A stretch of 64,000 nucleotides of DNA from an uncultured Prevotella sp. GTDB taxonomy: Bacteria; Bacteroidota; Bacteroidia; Bacteroidales; Bacteroidaceae. The stretch lies in contig ONAR01000004.1 of NCBI GenBank assembly GCA_900315835.1, positions 18,434-82,433 of the forward strand. Reading direction: 5' to 3'. The translations under genes were made by a program, and so were the position numbers. The notes under the pieces are model-generated. The model was given only the letters and a program-made list of their open reading frames with translations, was not told where the DNA came from and did no database searches. Shown here one piece after another: positions 52,123-60,697 of this stretch. Numbering within the stretch: the stretch's first letter is position 1; the number at the start of each line of letters is the position of its first letter.

Positions 52123-53511
52123 ATGAAAATAAAGAATCTATATATGGTCGCTGGTCTGGCCCTCGTTGCAGGGCTGGGCTTCACCGCCTGCTCCGACGAC
52201 GAATACGACGTTAAGGGCAACCCCAACGACCTTGTGTTCCTCAACAAGGCAACAAAGAAGAACTTTGAGGGCATGATCTATCACACGCCGGTGGGTGATA
52301 TCGGCTCGGCCACGGCCTCTTTCCCAGCACAGATCCAGCGGCCGGTTGACGGCACGGTTACTGTCGGTGCCGAGCCCGACACCAGCTACATCAGCAAGTA
52401 CAACGAGGCCCATGGCACCAGCTACATCGCTGCTCCCCAAGAGGTACTCAACAACCTCGAGGTGAAGACGGCTACCATCAAGGCCGGTGAGTACACCACC
52501 ACCGACTCTGTGGAGGTGTCGGTCAGGCAGAGCGACTTCGCCAAGCTCACCGAGCCCGCCTATCTCATTCCGCTTCGCGTCAGTGCCAAGGGCGCTGTGG
52601 GCAGTGAGGATCAGGGCGTGGCCTACCTCGTGGTGAAGACGGGCAACGACTTCCTGGGCTTCGACAATACCACTGCCACGACGGGCGTTGTCAATACGCC
52701 GGTAGGCGTGTTCGGCGGCATCAGTGCCGAGTTCCTGCCCAAGGCCGTTGTCTCTTTGGGCGTTGACATGAGCGTCACACTGAAAGCCGATATGTCGTTA
52801 GTCGACGCTTACAACACTGAGCATAACACAACGTACAAGGCTCTGCCCAACGACGTGGTGAGCGCGCTCACCGTGGAGGGCACCACCATCGCCAGCACCG
52901 CCGACGCCGCCACTACGCCCATCAAGGTGTCGGCACCTGACGACAAGGCCCAGTCGCTGGCTCTCGGCACCTATCTGCTGCCCATGAAGCCCGTGGTGAA
53001 GGCCAACGGCAAGGAGGCTGAGCTTGACAAGCCCGTCTATGTGGTGGTCAACGTCACGCAGAGCCTGATCAACGACGATGCCAAGGAGATTGTGGGCAGC
53101 GAGATTCCGGCTGACGCCTTCACCTGCACCGCTGCCGACGGCCTCGATGTCAATGCCTTCTCGACCGACGGCTGGAGCTTCACAGAGAAGAAGGAGACGG
53201 CAGGCTTCACCCTCGACCTCGGCGCTGAGCACAATCTTACCGGCTTCCTCATTTCCGGCGATGCCATCAAGGACTACACCGTTGAGGTCAGCACCGATGG
53301 CAATACCTGGACGTCGCTCGGCAACACAGCCGGCCACAGTGGTCCTTCAGTAAGTGCTGGCTGGTATAGCTACACGGCTTACATGCTCTATGGTGCCATG
53401 AAGGCCCGCTACGTCAAGGTGTCGATTACGCCGAACCTCGACTACTGGGGTTGGCAGTATATCCAGTGGGGCTACTGCTCAATCGACAAGATTGCGTTCT
53501 ATGAGAAGTAA
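52123..53511 (+). CDS. DUF1735 surface lipoprotein with discoidin-like domain
   Basis: 462-residue lipoprotein (LALVAGLGFTACSDDEYD). Two DUF1735-like repeats, one ~residues 40-160 and one ~180-315 (ISKYNEAHGTSYIAAPQEVL and VDAYNTEHNTTYKALPNDVV are the matching blocks), then a C-terminal F5/8 type C domain (about 340-462, GFTLDLGAEHNLTGFLISG, DYTVEVSTDGNTWTSLGN, YVKVSITPNLDYWGWQYIQ). Probably a surface glycan binder. Last of the tightly spaced surface-lipoprotein genes; a dispersed repeat follows the stop. Confidence 0.88.
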   Translation: MKIKNLYMVAGLALVAGLGFTACSDDEYDVKGNPNDLVFLNKATKKNFEGMIYHTPVGDIGSATASFPAQIQRPVDGTVTVGAEPDTSYISKYNEAHGTSYIAAPQEVLNNLEVKTATIKAGEYTTTDSVEVSVRQSDFAKLTEPAYLIPLRVSAKGAVGSEDQGVAYLVVKTGNDFLGFDNTTATTGVVNTPVGVFGGISAEFLPKAVVSLGVDMSVTLKADMSLVDAYNTEHNTTYKALPNDVVSALTVEGTTIASTADAATTPIKVSAPDDKAQSLALGTYLLPMKPVVKANGKEAELDKPVYVVVNVTQSLINDDAKEIVGSEIPADAFTCTAADGLDVNAFSTDGWSFTEKKETAGFTLDLGAEHNLTGFLISGDAIKDYTVEVSTDGNTWTSLGNTAGHSGPSVSAGWYSYTAYMLYGAMKARYVKVSITPNLDYWGWQYIQWGYCSIDKIAFYEK

Positions 53512-53517
53512 TTTTTA

Positions 53518-53577
53518 GAAGTCCGGACTTCCGGACTTCTGGACTTCTAAATACTTCCGTACTTCTGAACTTCTATA
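53518..53577. repeat. AAGTCCGG / GTACTTC repeat at a gene 3' end
   Basis: Immediately after the DUF1735 stop: AGAAGTCCGGACTTCCGGAC, followed by ACTTCTGGACTTCT and TACTTCCGTACTTCTGAACTTC. Self-complementary (TCCGGA core) and able to form a hairpin; same family as at 12330-12465 and 297-309. Confidence 0.8.
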
Positions 53578-53590
53578 TTTAGATTTTCCT

Positions 53591-55060
53591 ATGAAGACCA
53601 TTTACGCTTTATGCGCCATGCTCATGCTGCCCGCCGCCATGCCGGCGCAGTCAGAGGCTCCGGCCGCTATCCAGCCCGTCCCCACCAAGTATCAGGTGGA
53701 ACTGATGCAGATGGGCACCTATGCCTTCATCCATTTCGGTCCCAACACGTTCCAGAACAAGGAATGGGGCTATGGTGATGCCGACCCGAGCGTGTTCAAT
53801 CCCGATACCCTCGACTGCGACCAATGGGTGCGCACGCTGCAGGGCGGTGGCATGGGCGGCGTCATCTTCACCGCCAAGCACCACGATGGCTTCTGTCTGT
53901 GGCCGTCTTATTTCACCGACTACACCATCCGCAAGTCGCCCTATCGTCATGGCTACGGCAATGCGGTAGGTGAACTGGCCGCGGCGTGCAAGCGGTTGAA
54001 CATGCGCCTCGGGCTCTATCTATCGCCGTGGGACCGCCATCAGGCCAACTACGGTCAGCCCGCTTACGTTGAATATTATCGCAACCAGCTCAATGAGCTG
54101 TTGCTCAATTATAAGAACCTCTTCGAGATATGGTTTGACGGCGCCAACGGCGGCGACGGCTACTATGGCGGAGCCCGCGAGAAGCGCATCATCGACCGCC
54201 AGCATTACTATCAGTTCGACCGCTTGTTTGCCCTCGTCAACAAGCTGCAGCCGCAGGCCATCATCCACACCGACGGCGGTCCCGGCAGCCGCTGGGTGGG
54301 CAACGAGGACGGTGTGGCCGGAGAGACCAACTGGGCTTTCCTCACCGATGCCCATGCTGTGGCGGCCGGCGTGGAGAACTACGAGACGGTGCTCTCACAG
54401 GGCGATGCCGACGGCACACATTTCGTACCTGCCGAGGTCGACGTTAGCATCCGACGCCCCGACTGGTTCTGGAGCACCACCAACGAAAGTAAGGTGCTGA
54501 CATCGAAGCAACTCGTCGACCTTTATTATAAGAGCGTCGGCCGCAACTCCACCTTCCTGCTCAACGTGCCCGTCAACATCCACGGTAAGATTTCGGCTGC
54601 CGACTCGACGAGTCTGGCCGGATACTACCGCATCCTTCAGTCAACCTTCCGCACCAATCTGCTCAATGGCGCCAAGGTGACGGCAAGCAATGAGCGCGGT
54701 ACCAGCTTCGCGGCGGCCAATGTCATTGCCGACGATTACGACAGCTATTGGGCCACCGCCGACGGCACCTCCACCGGTACGCTCACCTTCACCCTGCCCA
54801 AGGCCACGACGCTCAACCGTGTATTGCTGCAGGAATACATTCCCCTCGGTCAGCGCGTCAAAAGCTTTACGGTGGAATACCTGAACAACGGCCAGTGGAC
54901 TGCCATTCCCTGCACCGACGCCATGACCACCATTGGCTTCAAGCGTCTGCTGCGCCTCTCCTCCGACATCACCACCACCGGTCTCCGCATCCGCTTCACC
55001 GATGCGCGCGGTCCCTTGTGCATCAGTGCCGTCGGCGCTTACGAGGCTACGGAGGAATAA
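53591..55060 (+). CDS. GH29 alpha-L-fucosidase with C-terminal discoidin domain
   Basis: 489-residue exported fucosidase. The signal peptide is short (ALCAMLMLPAAMPAQ). The GH29 barrel starts at about 25 (YQVELMQMGTYAFIHFGPNT) and shows FTAKHHDGFCLWPSYFTDYT, the substrate-binding His-His block, and the nucleophile Asp183 in EIWFDGANGG; RPDWFWSTTNES follows. Residues ~355-489 form an F5/8 type C carbohydrate-binding domain. GH29 enzymes remove fucose from N-glycans, mucin and Lewis-type structures. It follows the surface-lipoprotein genes and precedes the nested repeat at 55.1-55.3 kb. Confidence 0.93.
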   Translation: MKTIYALCAMLMLPAAMPAQSEAPAAIQPVPTKYQVELMQMGTYAFIHFGPNTFQNKEWGYGDADPSVFNPDTLDCDQWVRTLQGGGMGGVIFTAKHHDGFCLWPSYFTDYTIRKSPYRHGYGNAVGELAAACKRLNMRLGLYLSPWDRHQANYGQPAYVEYYRNQLNELLLNYKNLFEIWFDGANGGDGYYGGAREKRIIDRQHYYQFDRLFALVNKLQPQAIIHTDGGPGSRWVGNEDGVAGETNWAFLTDAHAVAAGVENYETVLSQGDADGTHFVPAEVDVSIRRPDWFWSTTNESKVLTSKQLVDLYYKSVGRNSTFLLNVPVNIHGKISAADSTSLAGYYRILQSTFRTNLLNGAKVTASNERGTSFAAANVIADDYDSYWATADGTSTGTLTFTLPKATTLNRVLLQEYIPLGQRVKSFTVEYLNNGQWTAIPCTDAMTTIGFKRLLRLSSDITTTGLRIRFTDARGPLCISAVGAYEATEE

Positions 55061-55111
55061 AGACCTGAAGCCAAGACCAGCCCCACCCCCAGGCTCGCAC
55101 GCGAGCCAGGG

Positions 55112-55323
55112 CCCTCCCCCAAATGGGGAGGGTGAGGTTACAATAAGCTCGGTTACACTGCAGGGGCCGGTCTTGTGCTGGCCCTCAAAAAATGTCCCAA
55201 CCGATAAAAAAATGCCACCCGATGTTTAAGATGTCGAACATTATTTGAGGGCCGGCACAAGACCGGCCCCTGCAGAGTAAAAAGGACCATCCCCCAATTG
55301 GGGAGGGTGAGGTTACAATAAGC
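55112..55323. repeat. Nested repeat: long palindrome between two hairpin-containing direct repeats
   Basis: Outer units at 55112-55148 and 55287-55323 each read hairpin CCCTCCCC/GGGGAGGG, then TGAGGTTACAATAAGC. Between them, a 32-base inverted repeat pairs 55158-55189 with 55244-55275 (one mismatch), arms beginning CTGCAGGGGCCGGTCTTGTG. Just before the first unit is another hairpin, GCTCGCACGCGAGC. The region 55061-55372 holds no gene. Confidence 0.85.
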
Positions 55324-55372
55324 CTGCCTTTACTTTATCAACATATCAGTTTAACTCAAAAAACTAAGCATT

Positions 55373-56236
55373 ATGAAAAAATTGTTTACTTCAATGATGT
55401 TGCTTTGCGCCCTCGGCGCAAGTGCCGACAATGGCACGCCCATTACGGTTGCCAGTGGCTTCAATGCCGATGTTATCATGATGACTGACGCTGACGCGCC
55501 GAAAAGCCAGGGCGCGCTCGACGGCCACGGAAGTGCGCTCGTCAGCTATGGAGTGACAGGCATCAACCAAAGCGATAAAGTCATGCCGATTGACGGCAAG
55601 CTCACCGTGAGCAACGGCCACGTCTATCAGCTGGCCAAATACACGGGCAACAACGCGCTCTACATCGGCATCAGCAAGGCCAACAGCAACGAGCTCGGCA
55701 CGCCCGAGAGCGGCACGCTGACCTTCTCCAATGCCACGGCCTGCGACACGCTCGGCATGCTCATTGTGGGTGCCAATCGTGAAAATCTCGACCTGAAGTT
55801 CAAGCTGGTGGTAAACTATAGCGACGGCACCACGGCAGACCTCGGCTCTTTCAAGGTGAGCGACTGGGGGCAGGACAACGAGCACGACGCTGTCTATACC
55901 TGCAACAAGCGTTATCGCTTTGATGCCGGCAGCAATCCTGAGAGCGGTACTTTCCGTCTGTCGGAGGTGAGGGCCGCCGTTGACGCTGCCAAGACCATCA
56001 GCTCGGTCACCATCACCACCGAGTGCCAGAAGGACGCATGGGGCTATGGCTGCCTCACGTTCCTCGGCTTCACGGCCATCAAGGCTGAGAAGACGGGCAT
56101 AAGCAGCCTTTCGACGGCTGCCAAGGGCGAGGCTACGGCCTATACCATCGGCGGCGTGCGCCTGGGCAAGGTGCAGAAAGGCCTCAATATCGTGAGAGAG
56201 GCCAACGGCAAGGTGCGCAAGGTAATCGTCAGGTAA
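55373..56236 (+). CDS. Exported protein with unrecognised beta-rich module and sorting-type tail
   Basis: 287 residues, signal peptide (LFTSMMLLCALGASA). The mature part is one module: VASGFNADVIMMTDADAP, ALDGHGSALVSYGV, ESGTLTFSNATACDTLGMLI, NYSDGTTADLGSFKVSDWGQ and KDAWGYGCLTFLGFTAI. These blocks recur in order in the next gene. The strand-rich sequence suggests a jelly-roll or Ig-like fold, possibly carbohydrate binding, but I do not recognise a named family. The last ~30 residues (AYTIGGVRLGKVQKGLNIVR ... GKVRKVIV) are a C-terminal signal of the type also seen on the metzincin protease. It ends exactly where the next gene starts. Confidence 0.75.
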   Translation: MKKLFTSMMLLCALGASADNGTPITVASGFNADVIMMTDADAPKSQGALDGHGSALVSYGVTGINQSDKVMPIDGKLTVSNGHVYQLAKYTGNNALYIGISKANSNELGTPESGTLTFSNATACDTLGMLIVGANRENLDLKFKLVVNYSDGTTADLGSFKVSDWGQDNEHDAVYTCNKRYRFDAGSNPESGTFRLSEVRAAVDAAKTISSVTITTECQKDAWGYGCLTFLGFTAIKAEKTGISSLSTAAKGEATAYTIGGVRLGKVQKGLNIVREANGKVRKVIVR

Positions 56237-58015
56237 ATGAGGACTGCCATTCTTCTCATCGGCCTGCTGTCTCTGCCGTTTACGGCATGGGGGCAGCAGG
56301 CTGACAACTTTCCGCCCGACGTGACTACGGTAGGGCAGACGGCTCTTGCCACCTCGGCCCTGCCCGTAGTGCGCATCAGCACCGGCGGACAGCAGATAGC
56401 GCGCCGCACCGACATCCAGGCCGACATTGCCATCGACGGCAAGACCCTGATAGCCAGTACCGAGGAACGGGGCGGCCTGCGCTACTACGGCTGGACGGCT
56501 TTCACCAACAGCGACAAGAAAGCCTACCGCATCTCGCTGCCCAAGGCGGGCGACTTCATCCTGCAGGCCCCATTCTCCGACCGCAGTCTGGTGCGCACCT
56601 CGCTGCTCGGCGTCGTCGCAGGGGCAGCGGGCATGCCGGTGAGGCAGCCGCAGCCCTGCGAGCTGGTGGTGGACAATATATATTATGGTGTCTATCTGCT
56701 GCTCCCGGCCTCGGCCGCCCTCCATTCCGCCGGACATGAAGCCGGGTTCTTCCTGACTGCGGAGCTGGCCCATTTCATCGACGGCTACCGTTTCGACGAC
56801 CTGACCGACGGCAGTCTTGCCTTTGGCAACTGCGACGCCTACGACGCCTATCGCACCGACACCTGGGCCTGGGCCTCCAACAGCCTGCTGCAGGCGCAGG
56901 TAGCCCCGGTGCTTGTTCCCGCCAAATGGGACAGTTTGATGAATGACGCCCAATTTCGCCAGTCGGTGAAAGCCAAGTGGCTGGCACTTAGGGCCGGCGC
57001 GTTGGCCGACCGTGCGCTGTCCGACAGTCTGGACACCCTTGTCGGCAGGCTGACCGCCTCAGGAGCCGCCGCGCGCAACCATGAGGCCTGGCCAAGATGG
57101 GGACAGACCCTGTGGCCGAACTACAGCGTGCCGACATCCTACGACGACGAGGTGGATACCCTGAGAGCCAGGCTGTCGAGACGCCTTGAGTGGATGGACG
57201 AGAACATCGGCAAGTTGGGCGAGAAGCCCGAGACGCTCGTCAGGCAATGCACGCCGCTCACCGTCGTCTCGGGTTTCAATACCGACTGCATAGCAGAGTC
57301 CGACGCCGCGGCTCCCCGTGACAAGGGCAGCCATCCCGCCCTCGACGGCCACGGCAGCGTGTTCACCACAGCCGGTGTAGCGGACAATGCGCGCGCCATA
57401 CCCGACGACGGACTGTTGACGGGCAACGGCCTGAAGTTCCAGTTGGGCGACTTCGCGGCCGACAACTGTCTCTATCTCGCCAAGGGCGGTGAGAGCGGGA
57501 CACTGGCTTTCAGCACCGCGTGCAGGGCCGACTCCATTGCCCTGCTGACGGTCGGAACCAACCGCGGCTACAACTATGACCTGAGCTACAGCGTAGCGCT
57601 GCATTATGCCGACGGCACGACGGCCAATGCCGGCAGTTTTACCGTCGGCGACTGGGCGTTCGGAGGCGACTTCAGCTTCTACCGCTGGCGTGCCGACAAT
57701 GGCGGCGGCAGCCTTGAGACCAACCAGGCCTACGCCATGAGCGTGCAGCTCTTGCCCTGCGACAACAGCCGCGCACTGTCATCGGTGACGGTCAGCTCCA
57801 ACTGCCGAAACGACACGTGGGGCTACGGCATGGTGAGCGTCTTTGCCGTGACGGCCATCAACGAGGTGAGCTCCGGCGTCGATGCCGTCAGCATTGCCGG
57901 CCGGTCGCGGCCGACAGCCATCTACGATGCGGCTGGCATCAGACGCAATGGCATGGGCAAGGGACTGAACATCGTGAGATATGGCGACGGCCGTGTCGTC
58001 AAAGTGATGAAATAA
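56237..58015 (+). CDS. CotH-like domain fused to the same beta-rich module
   Basis: 592-residue exported protein beginning directly after the previous stop codon. Signal peptide AILLIGLLSLPFTAWGQ. Residues ~25-320 resemble a CotH-type kinase-like domain: FSDRSLVRTSLLGVVAGAAG, CELVVDNIYYGVYLLLPAS and FHIDGYRFDD-like strands match the 'DxSLLRNxLAY' and 'NGEYxGVYLL' landmarks, but several usual residues are not apparent, so activity is uncertain. Residues ~335-560 repeat the module of the preceding protein (VVSGFNTDCIAESDAAAP, ALDGHGSVFTTAGV, ESGTLAFSTACRADSIALL, NDTWGYGMVSVFAVTAI). Ends with GMGKGLNIVRYGDGRVVKVM. Confidence 0.7.
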   Translation: MRTAILLIGLLSLPFTAWGQQADNFPPDVTTVGQTALATSALPVVRISTGGQQIARRTDIQADIAIDGKTLIASTEERGGLRYYGWTAFTNSDKKAYRISLPKAGDFILQAPFSDRSLVRTSLLGVVAGAAGMPVRQPQPCELVVDNIYYGVYLLLPASAALHSAGHEAGFFLTAELAHFIDGYRFDDLTDGSLAFGNCDAYDAYRTDTWAWASNSLLQAQVAPVLVPAKWDSLMNDAQFRQSVKAKWLALRAGALADRALSDSLDTLVGRLTASGAAARNHEAWPRWGQTLWPNYSVPTSYDDEVDTLRARLSRRLEWMDENIGKLGEKPETLVRQCTPLTVVSGFNTDCIAESDAAAPRDKGSHPALDGHGSVFTTAGVADNARAIPDDGLLTGNGLKFQLGDFAADNCLYLAKGGESGTLAFSTACRADSIALLTVGTNRGYNYDLSYSVALHYADGTTANAGSFTVGDWAFGGDFSFYRWRADNGGGSLETNQAYAMSVQLLPCDNSRALSSVTVSSNCRNDTWGYGMVSVFAVTAINEVSSGVDAVSIAGRSRPTAIYDAAGIRRNGMGKGLNIVRYGDGRVVKVMK

Positions 58016-58111
58016 GGTCAAATGGGAAGGGAGAGAAATGCACTCTGATACCCCCGCCCTACATAATAATCATCAATCGCAAGACGTTTTTTCATAAAGA
58101 TTCATTATCCA

Positions 58112-59947
58112 ATGACAGCAGTCCGACTTTTTCCATTCGCGGCCGCGCTTTGCCTGTGCGGCATTCGGCCTGCGTGCGCGCAGACCGGCACGGCCGCGGA
58201 GCCGGTGGCCTACGTGGGTGGCGAGATATGCAACCCGCGGCTGCACGACGGCGGCTTCCGCTATGCCATCGGCACGGAGAACATCCAGGTGATGCGCGCC
58301 AACAGGCAGCACGGGGCCATTGCTGACCCGAACATCGCGGCAAATGACAGCAACAGCACTGTAGGCTGGACCTACAACCATGCGCCGAATATGACCTACT
58401 GGAACGGCCGGTTCTATCTGGAATACCTCTCCAACCCAAAGGACGAGCAGCAGCCGCCCGGCCACACCCTGCTTGTGACCTCGGCCGACGGCCGACACTG
58501 GGGTAAGCCCGAAGTGGTGTTCCCCGTGTATAAGGCACCGAAGGGCGTCACCATTCCCAAGCCTTACTACGGTTACATCATGCACCAGCGCATGGGCTTT
58601 TACACCGCACCCAACGGGCGGCTGCTCATCGTGGGCTTCTACGGCCACAGCTACAGTCCTTTCAAAGAGGGCGGCATCGGCCGTGTGGTGCGCGAGATGA
58701 GGCGCGACGGAAAGATGGGTCCCATCTATTTTATCCGCTATTCGTCGCATGCCCATTGGAATGAAAGCAACACTGCCTACCCGTTTTATCTGCGCTCGAA
58801 AGATAAGGGCTTCAAGGAGGCCTGCCGTGCGCTGTTGGCCGACAAGCTCAAGACGCTGCAATGGATTGACGAGGACCGCGGCCTCGACGGATTCTATACT
58901 TTAAAGGATTCCATCAACCGCGTGCAGGCCACAAACTACTACCACCGCCGCGACGGCAAGGTGGTGGCGCTGTGGAAATGGTCTTACGCCGCCCTGTCAC
59001 CTGACGAGGGACTGAGTTGGTCGACGCCCGTGCGCTGTCCTTCGCTCATCATGGCCGGCGGCAAACAGTGGGGGCAGCGCACCAAGGACGGTCGCTATGC
59101 TTTGGCCTTCAATCCGATAGAGACGCAGCCCTACCGTTATCCGCTCACCGTGATGACGAGCAGCGACGGCATCGTGTTCGACTCCATCTGCGTAGTCCAC
59201 GGTGAGGTGCCGCCCCGCCGCTTCATGGGTGAGAACAAGGACTTCGGTCCCTGCTATGTGCGTGGCATCACGGAGGGCGAACAGACGCCGCCCGACAGCG
59301 ACCTTTGGTTGACCTACAGCGTCAACAAGGAAGATATTTGGGTGAGCCGTACGCCGTTGCCTGTACGCACGGTTTGGGAAGGGCCCGTCAATGATGATTT
59401 CAACGACATCGCACCCGGCGCGCCCATCGCCAACTGGAATATCTACCGGCCGCAGTGGTGCGAGGTGGCGGTAGACAGTGCAGCCCATCTCTCGCTCACC
59501 GATGCCGACCCCTACGACTATGCGCGCGCCATACGCGTGTTTCAGCCCTCAACATCGGCGACAATCCGTTTCCGTCTCAATGTGGTGGCTGAGGCCGGTG
59601 AGCCGTTTGAGGTGGATGTCACCGACCGCCACGGTGCGCGTGCGCTGTCGCTGGCCTTCATCGATGGACAGATGATGGTGGGCAATCAGTTCTGTGGAAG
59701 TTATCGAAAGGGTGAATGGCAGACGGTGACGATAACGCTTGACCGCGGGCGCATCACGGTCAACGGTCTGGCCGTAGCGTCTCTCCATGCCGTGAAGGAG
59801 GTGGAGCGACTGAGCTTCCGCACCGGAGCCTACCGCGACCTGCCCAACCGCAATACGCCCAACCAGAAGCCGGCGCCGCCATTGCCGCACTGCGACGAGC
59901 CGGCAACGCCCTCACATTATCTCATTGACAATGTGAGCATAGAATAG
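58112..59947 (+). CDS. Exo-sialidase-like beta-propeller protein
   Basis: 611-residue exported protein (signal FPFAAALCLCGIRPACAQ). Residues ~25-430 look like a six-bladed propeller with sialidase-type features: MTYWNGRFYLEYLSNPKDEQ, LLVTSADGRHWGKPEVVFPV and SPDEGLSWSTPVRCP (Asp-box-like). The last ~180 residues (DDFNDIAPGAPIANWNIYRP, TATIRFRLNVVAEAGEPFEV) form a concanavalin-like module. I cannot assign a CAZy family and see no certain sialidase arginine triad, so a different uronic-acid or rhamnosyl activity is possible. It is followed, 18 bases after its stop, by the converging sigma-factor gene. Confidence 0.7.
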   Translation: MTAVRLFPFAAALCLCGIRPACAQTGTAAEPVAYVGGEICNPRLHDGGFRYAIGTENIQVMRANRQHGAIADPNIAANDSNSTVGWTYNHAPNMTYWNGRFYLEYLSNPKDEQQPPGHTLLVTSADGRHWGKPEVVFPVYKAPKGVTIPKPYYGYIMHQRMGFYTAPNGRLLIVGFYGHSYSPFKEGGIGRVVREMRRDGKMGPIYFIRYSSHAHWNESNTAYPFYLRSKDKGFKEACRALLADKLKTLQWIDEDRGLDGFYTLKDSINRVQATNYYHRRDGKVVALWKWSYAALSPDEGLSWSTPVRCPSLIMAGGKQWGQRTKDGRYALAFNPIETQPYRYPLTVMTSSDGIVFDSICVVHGEVPPRRFMGENKDFGPCYVRGITEGEQTPPDSDLWLTYSVNKEDIWVSRTPLPVRTVWEGPVNDDFNDIAPGAPIANWNIYRPQWCEVAVDSAAHLSLTDADPYDYARAIRVFQPSTSATIRFRLNVVAEAGEPFEVDVTDRHGARALSLAFIDGQMMVGNQFCGSYRKGEWQTVTITLDRGRITVNGLAVASLHAVKEVERLSFRTGAYRDLPNRNTPNQKPAPPLPHCDEPATPSHYLIDNVSIE

Positions 59948-59965
59948 AATAAGTGTCGATTGGAG

Positions 59966-60529
59966 TCAGTTATTCCACAAAGACAAAAGGAATAAGACGT
60001 AGGACACCCGGCGCAAGTCGCGCAGGGCGGCGGAGATATGGGCTTCGACAGTGCGCCGGCTGATGCCCAACCGGTCGGCAATCTCCTGGTTGGAGAGGCC
60101 TTCCTCACGGCTCATGAGAAATATCTTGCGACGCTTCTCGGGCATGTGCGAAATCTCGGCATACACCATGTTGAGCAGCTCCTGGTATTCCAGGTCGCGC
60201 TCCGTGTCGTCACCGCTGTCACGGCTGACGGCTGCGTTGCCGATGGGCGTCATCGTAAGAGTCAGGGAGTGGCGGATGAAGTTGAGCGTCTCGTGGTGGG
60301 CAACGGTGAAGATGTAGGCATCGAGGTCGTCAATGCCGCGCAGCCGCTCGCGCTTGGTCCATAGCTTCAGGAAAATGTCCTGCGTCAGATTTTCCGCCTC
60401 GTCCTCGTCATGGCACATGCCCAAGACAAAATACTTCACCTTAGGATACAGCATCTCGAACAGACGGTCGAACACCGCCCTGTCGTCGTGAGCTAAGGCT
60501 GAGGAAATAAGATTGTCTTGCTTGCCCAT
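59966..60529 (-). CDS. ECF RNA polymerase sigma-70 factor
   Basis: 187-residue FecI-like sigma factor. Region 2 is present (LFEMLYPKVKYFVLGMCHDE, AENLTQDIFLKLWTKRE) and region 4 shows SREEGLSNQEIADRLGISRR with the HTH. It converges on the polysaccharide-utilisation locus with 18 bases between stops, and has its own TAnnTTTG promoter. Members of this group in Bacteroidetes normally sit directly upstream of fecR-susC; here the only fecR in the window is ~15 kb away at the other end of the locus. Confidence 0.92.
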   Translation of the reverse strand: MGKQDNLISSALAHDDRAVFDRLFEMLYPKVKYFVLGMCHDEDEAENLTQDIFLKLWTKRERLRGIDDLDAYIFTVAHHETLNFIRHSLTLTMTPIGNAAVSRDSGDDTERDLEYQELLNMVYAEISHMPEKRRKIFLMSREEGLSNQEIADRLGISRRTVEAHISAALRDLRRVSYVLFLLSLWNN

Positions 60530-60553
60530 GTATTAAGTTTCCTTTTATGCCGT

Positions 60554-60561
60554 CAAAGTTA
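60554..60561 (-). promoter_or_regulatory. Promoter -7 element of the ECF sigma gene
   Basis: Minus-strand TAACTTTG; predicted start near 60547, leader ~18 nt. Confidence 0.55.
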
Positions 60562-60637
60562 GGCAAAAAAGTGGAGGTTGCCAAGTTTTTTAGTAGAAAT
60601 ATTGGATACCTCTCCGTATCGTTCAAATAAAAATATG

Positions 60638-60645
60638 TAACTTTG
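60638..60645 (+). promoter_or_regulatory. Promoter -7 element of cysS
   Basis: TAACTTTGC; predicted start near 60652, ~46 nt before the ATG at 60698. Confidence 0.55.
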
Positions 60646-60697
60646 CATCAGCAGCCCGGACCGGGCGATGAACGTTTATCCTCACATTGTTTTGACT

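Noticed and set aside
55391-56953. 520-codon open frame on the minus strand
   Set aside because: Antisense of two adjoining exported-protein genes; no protein-like features.
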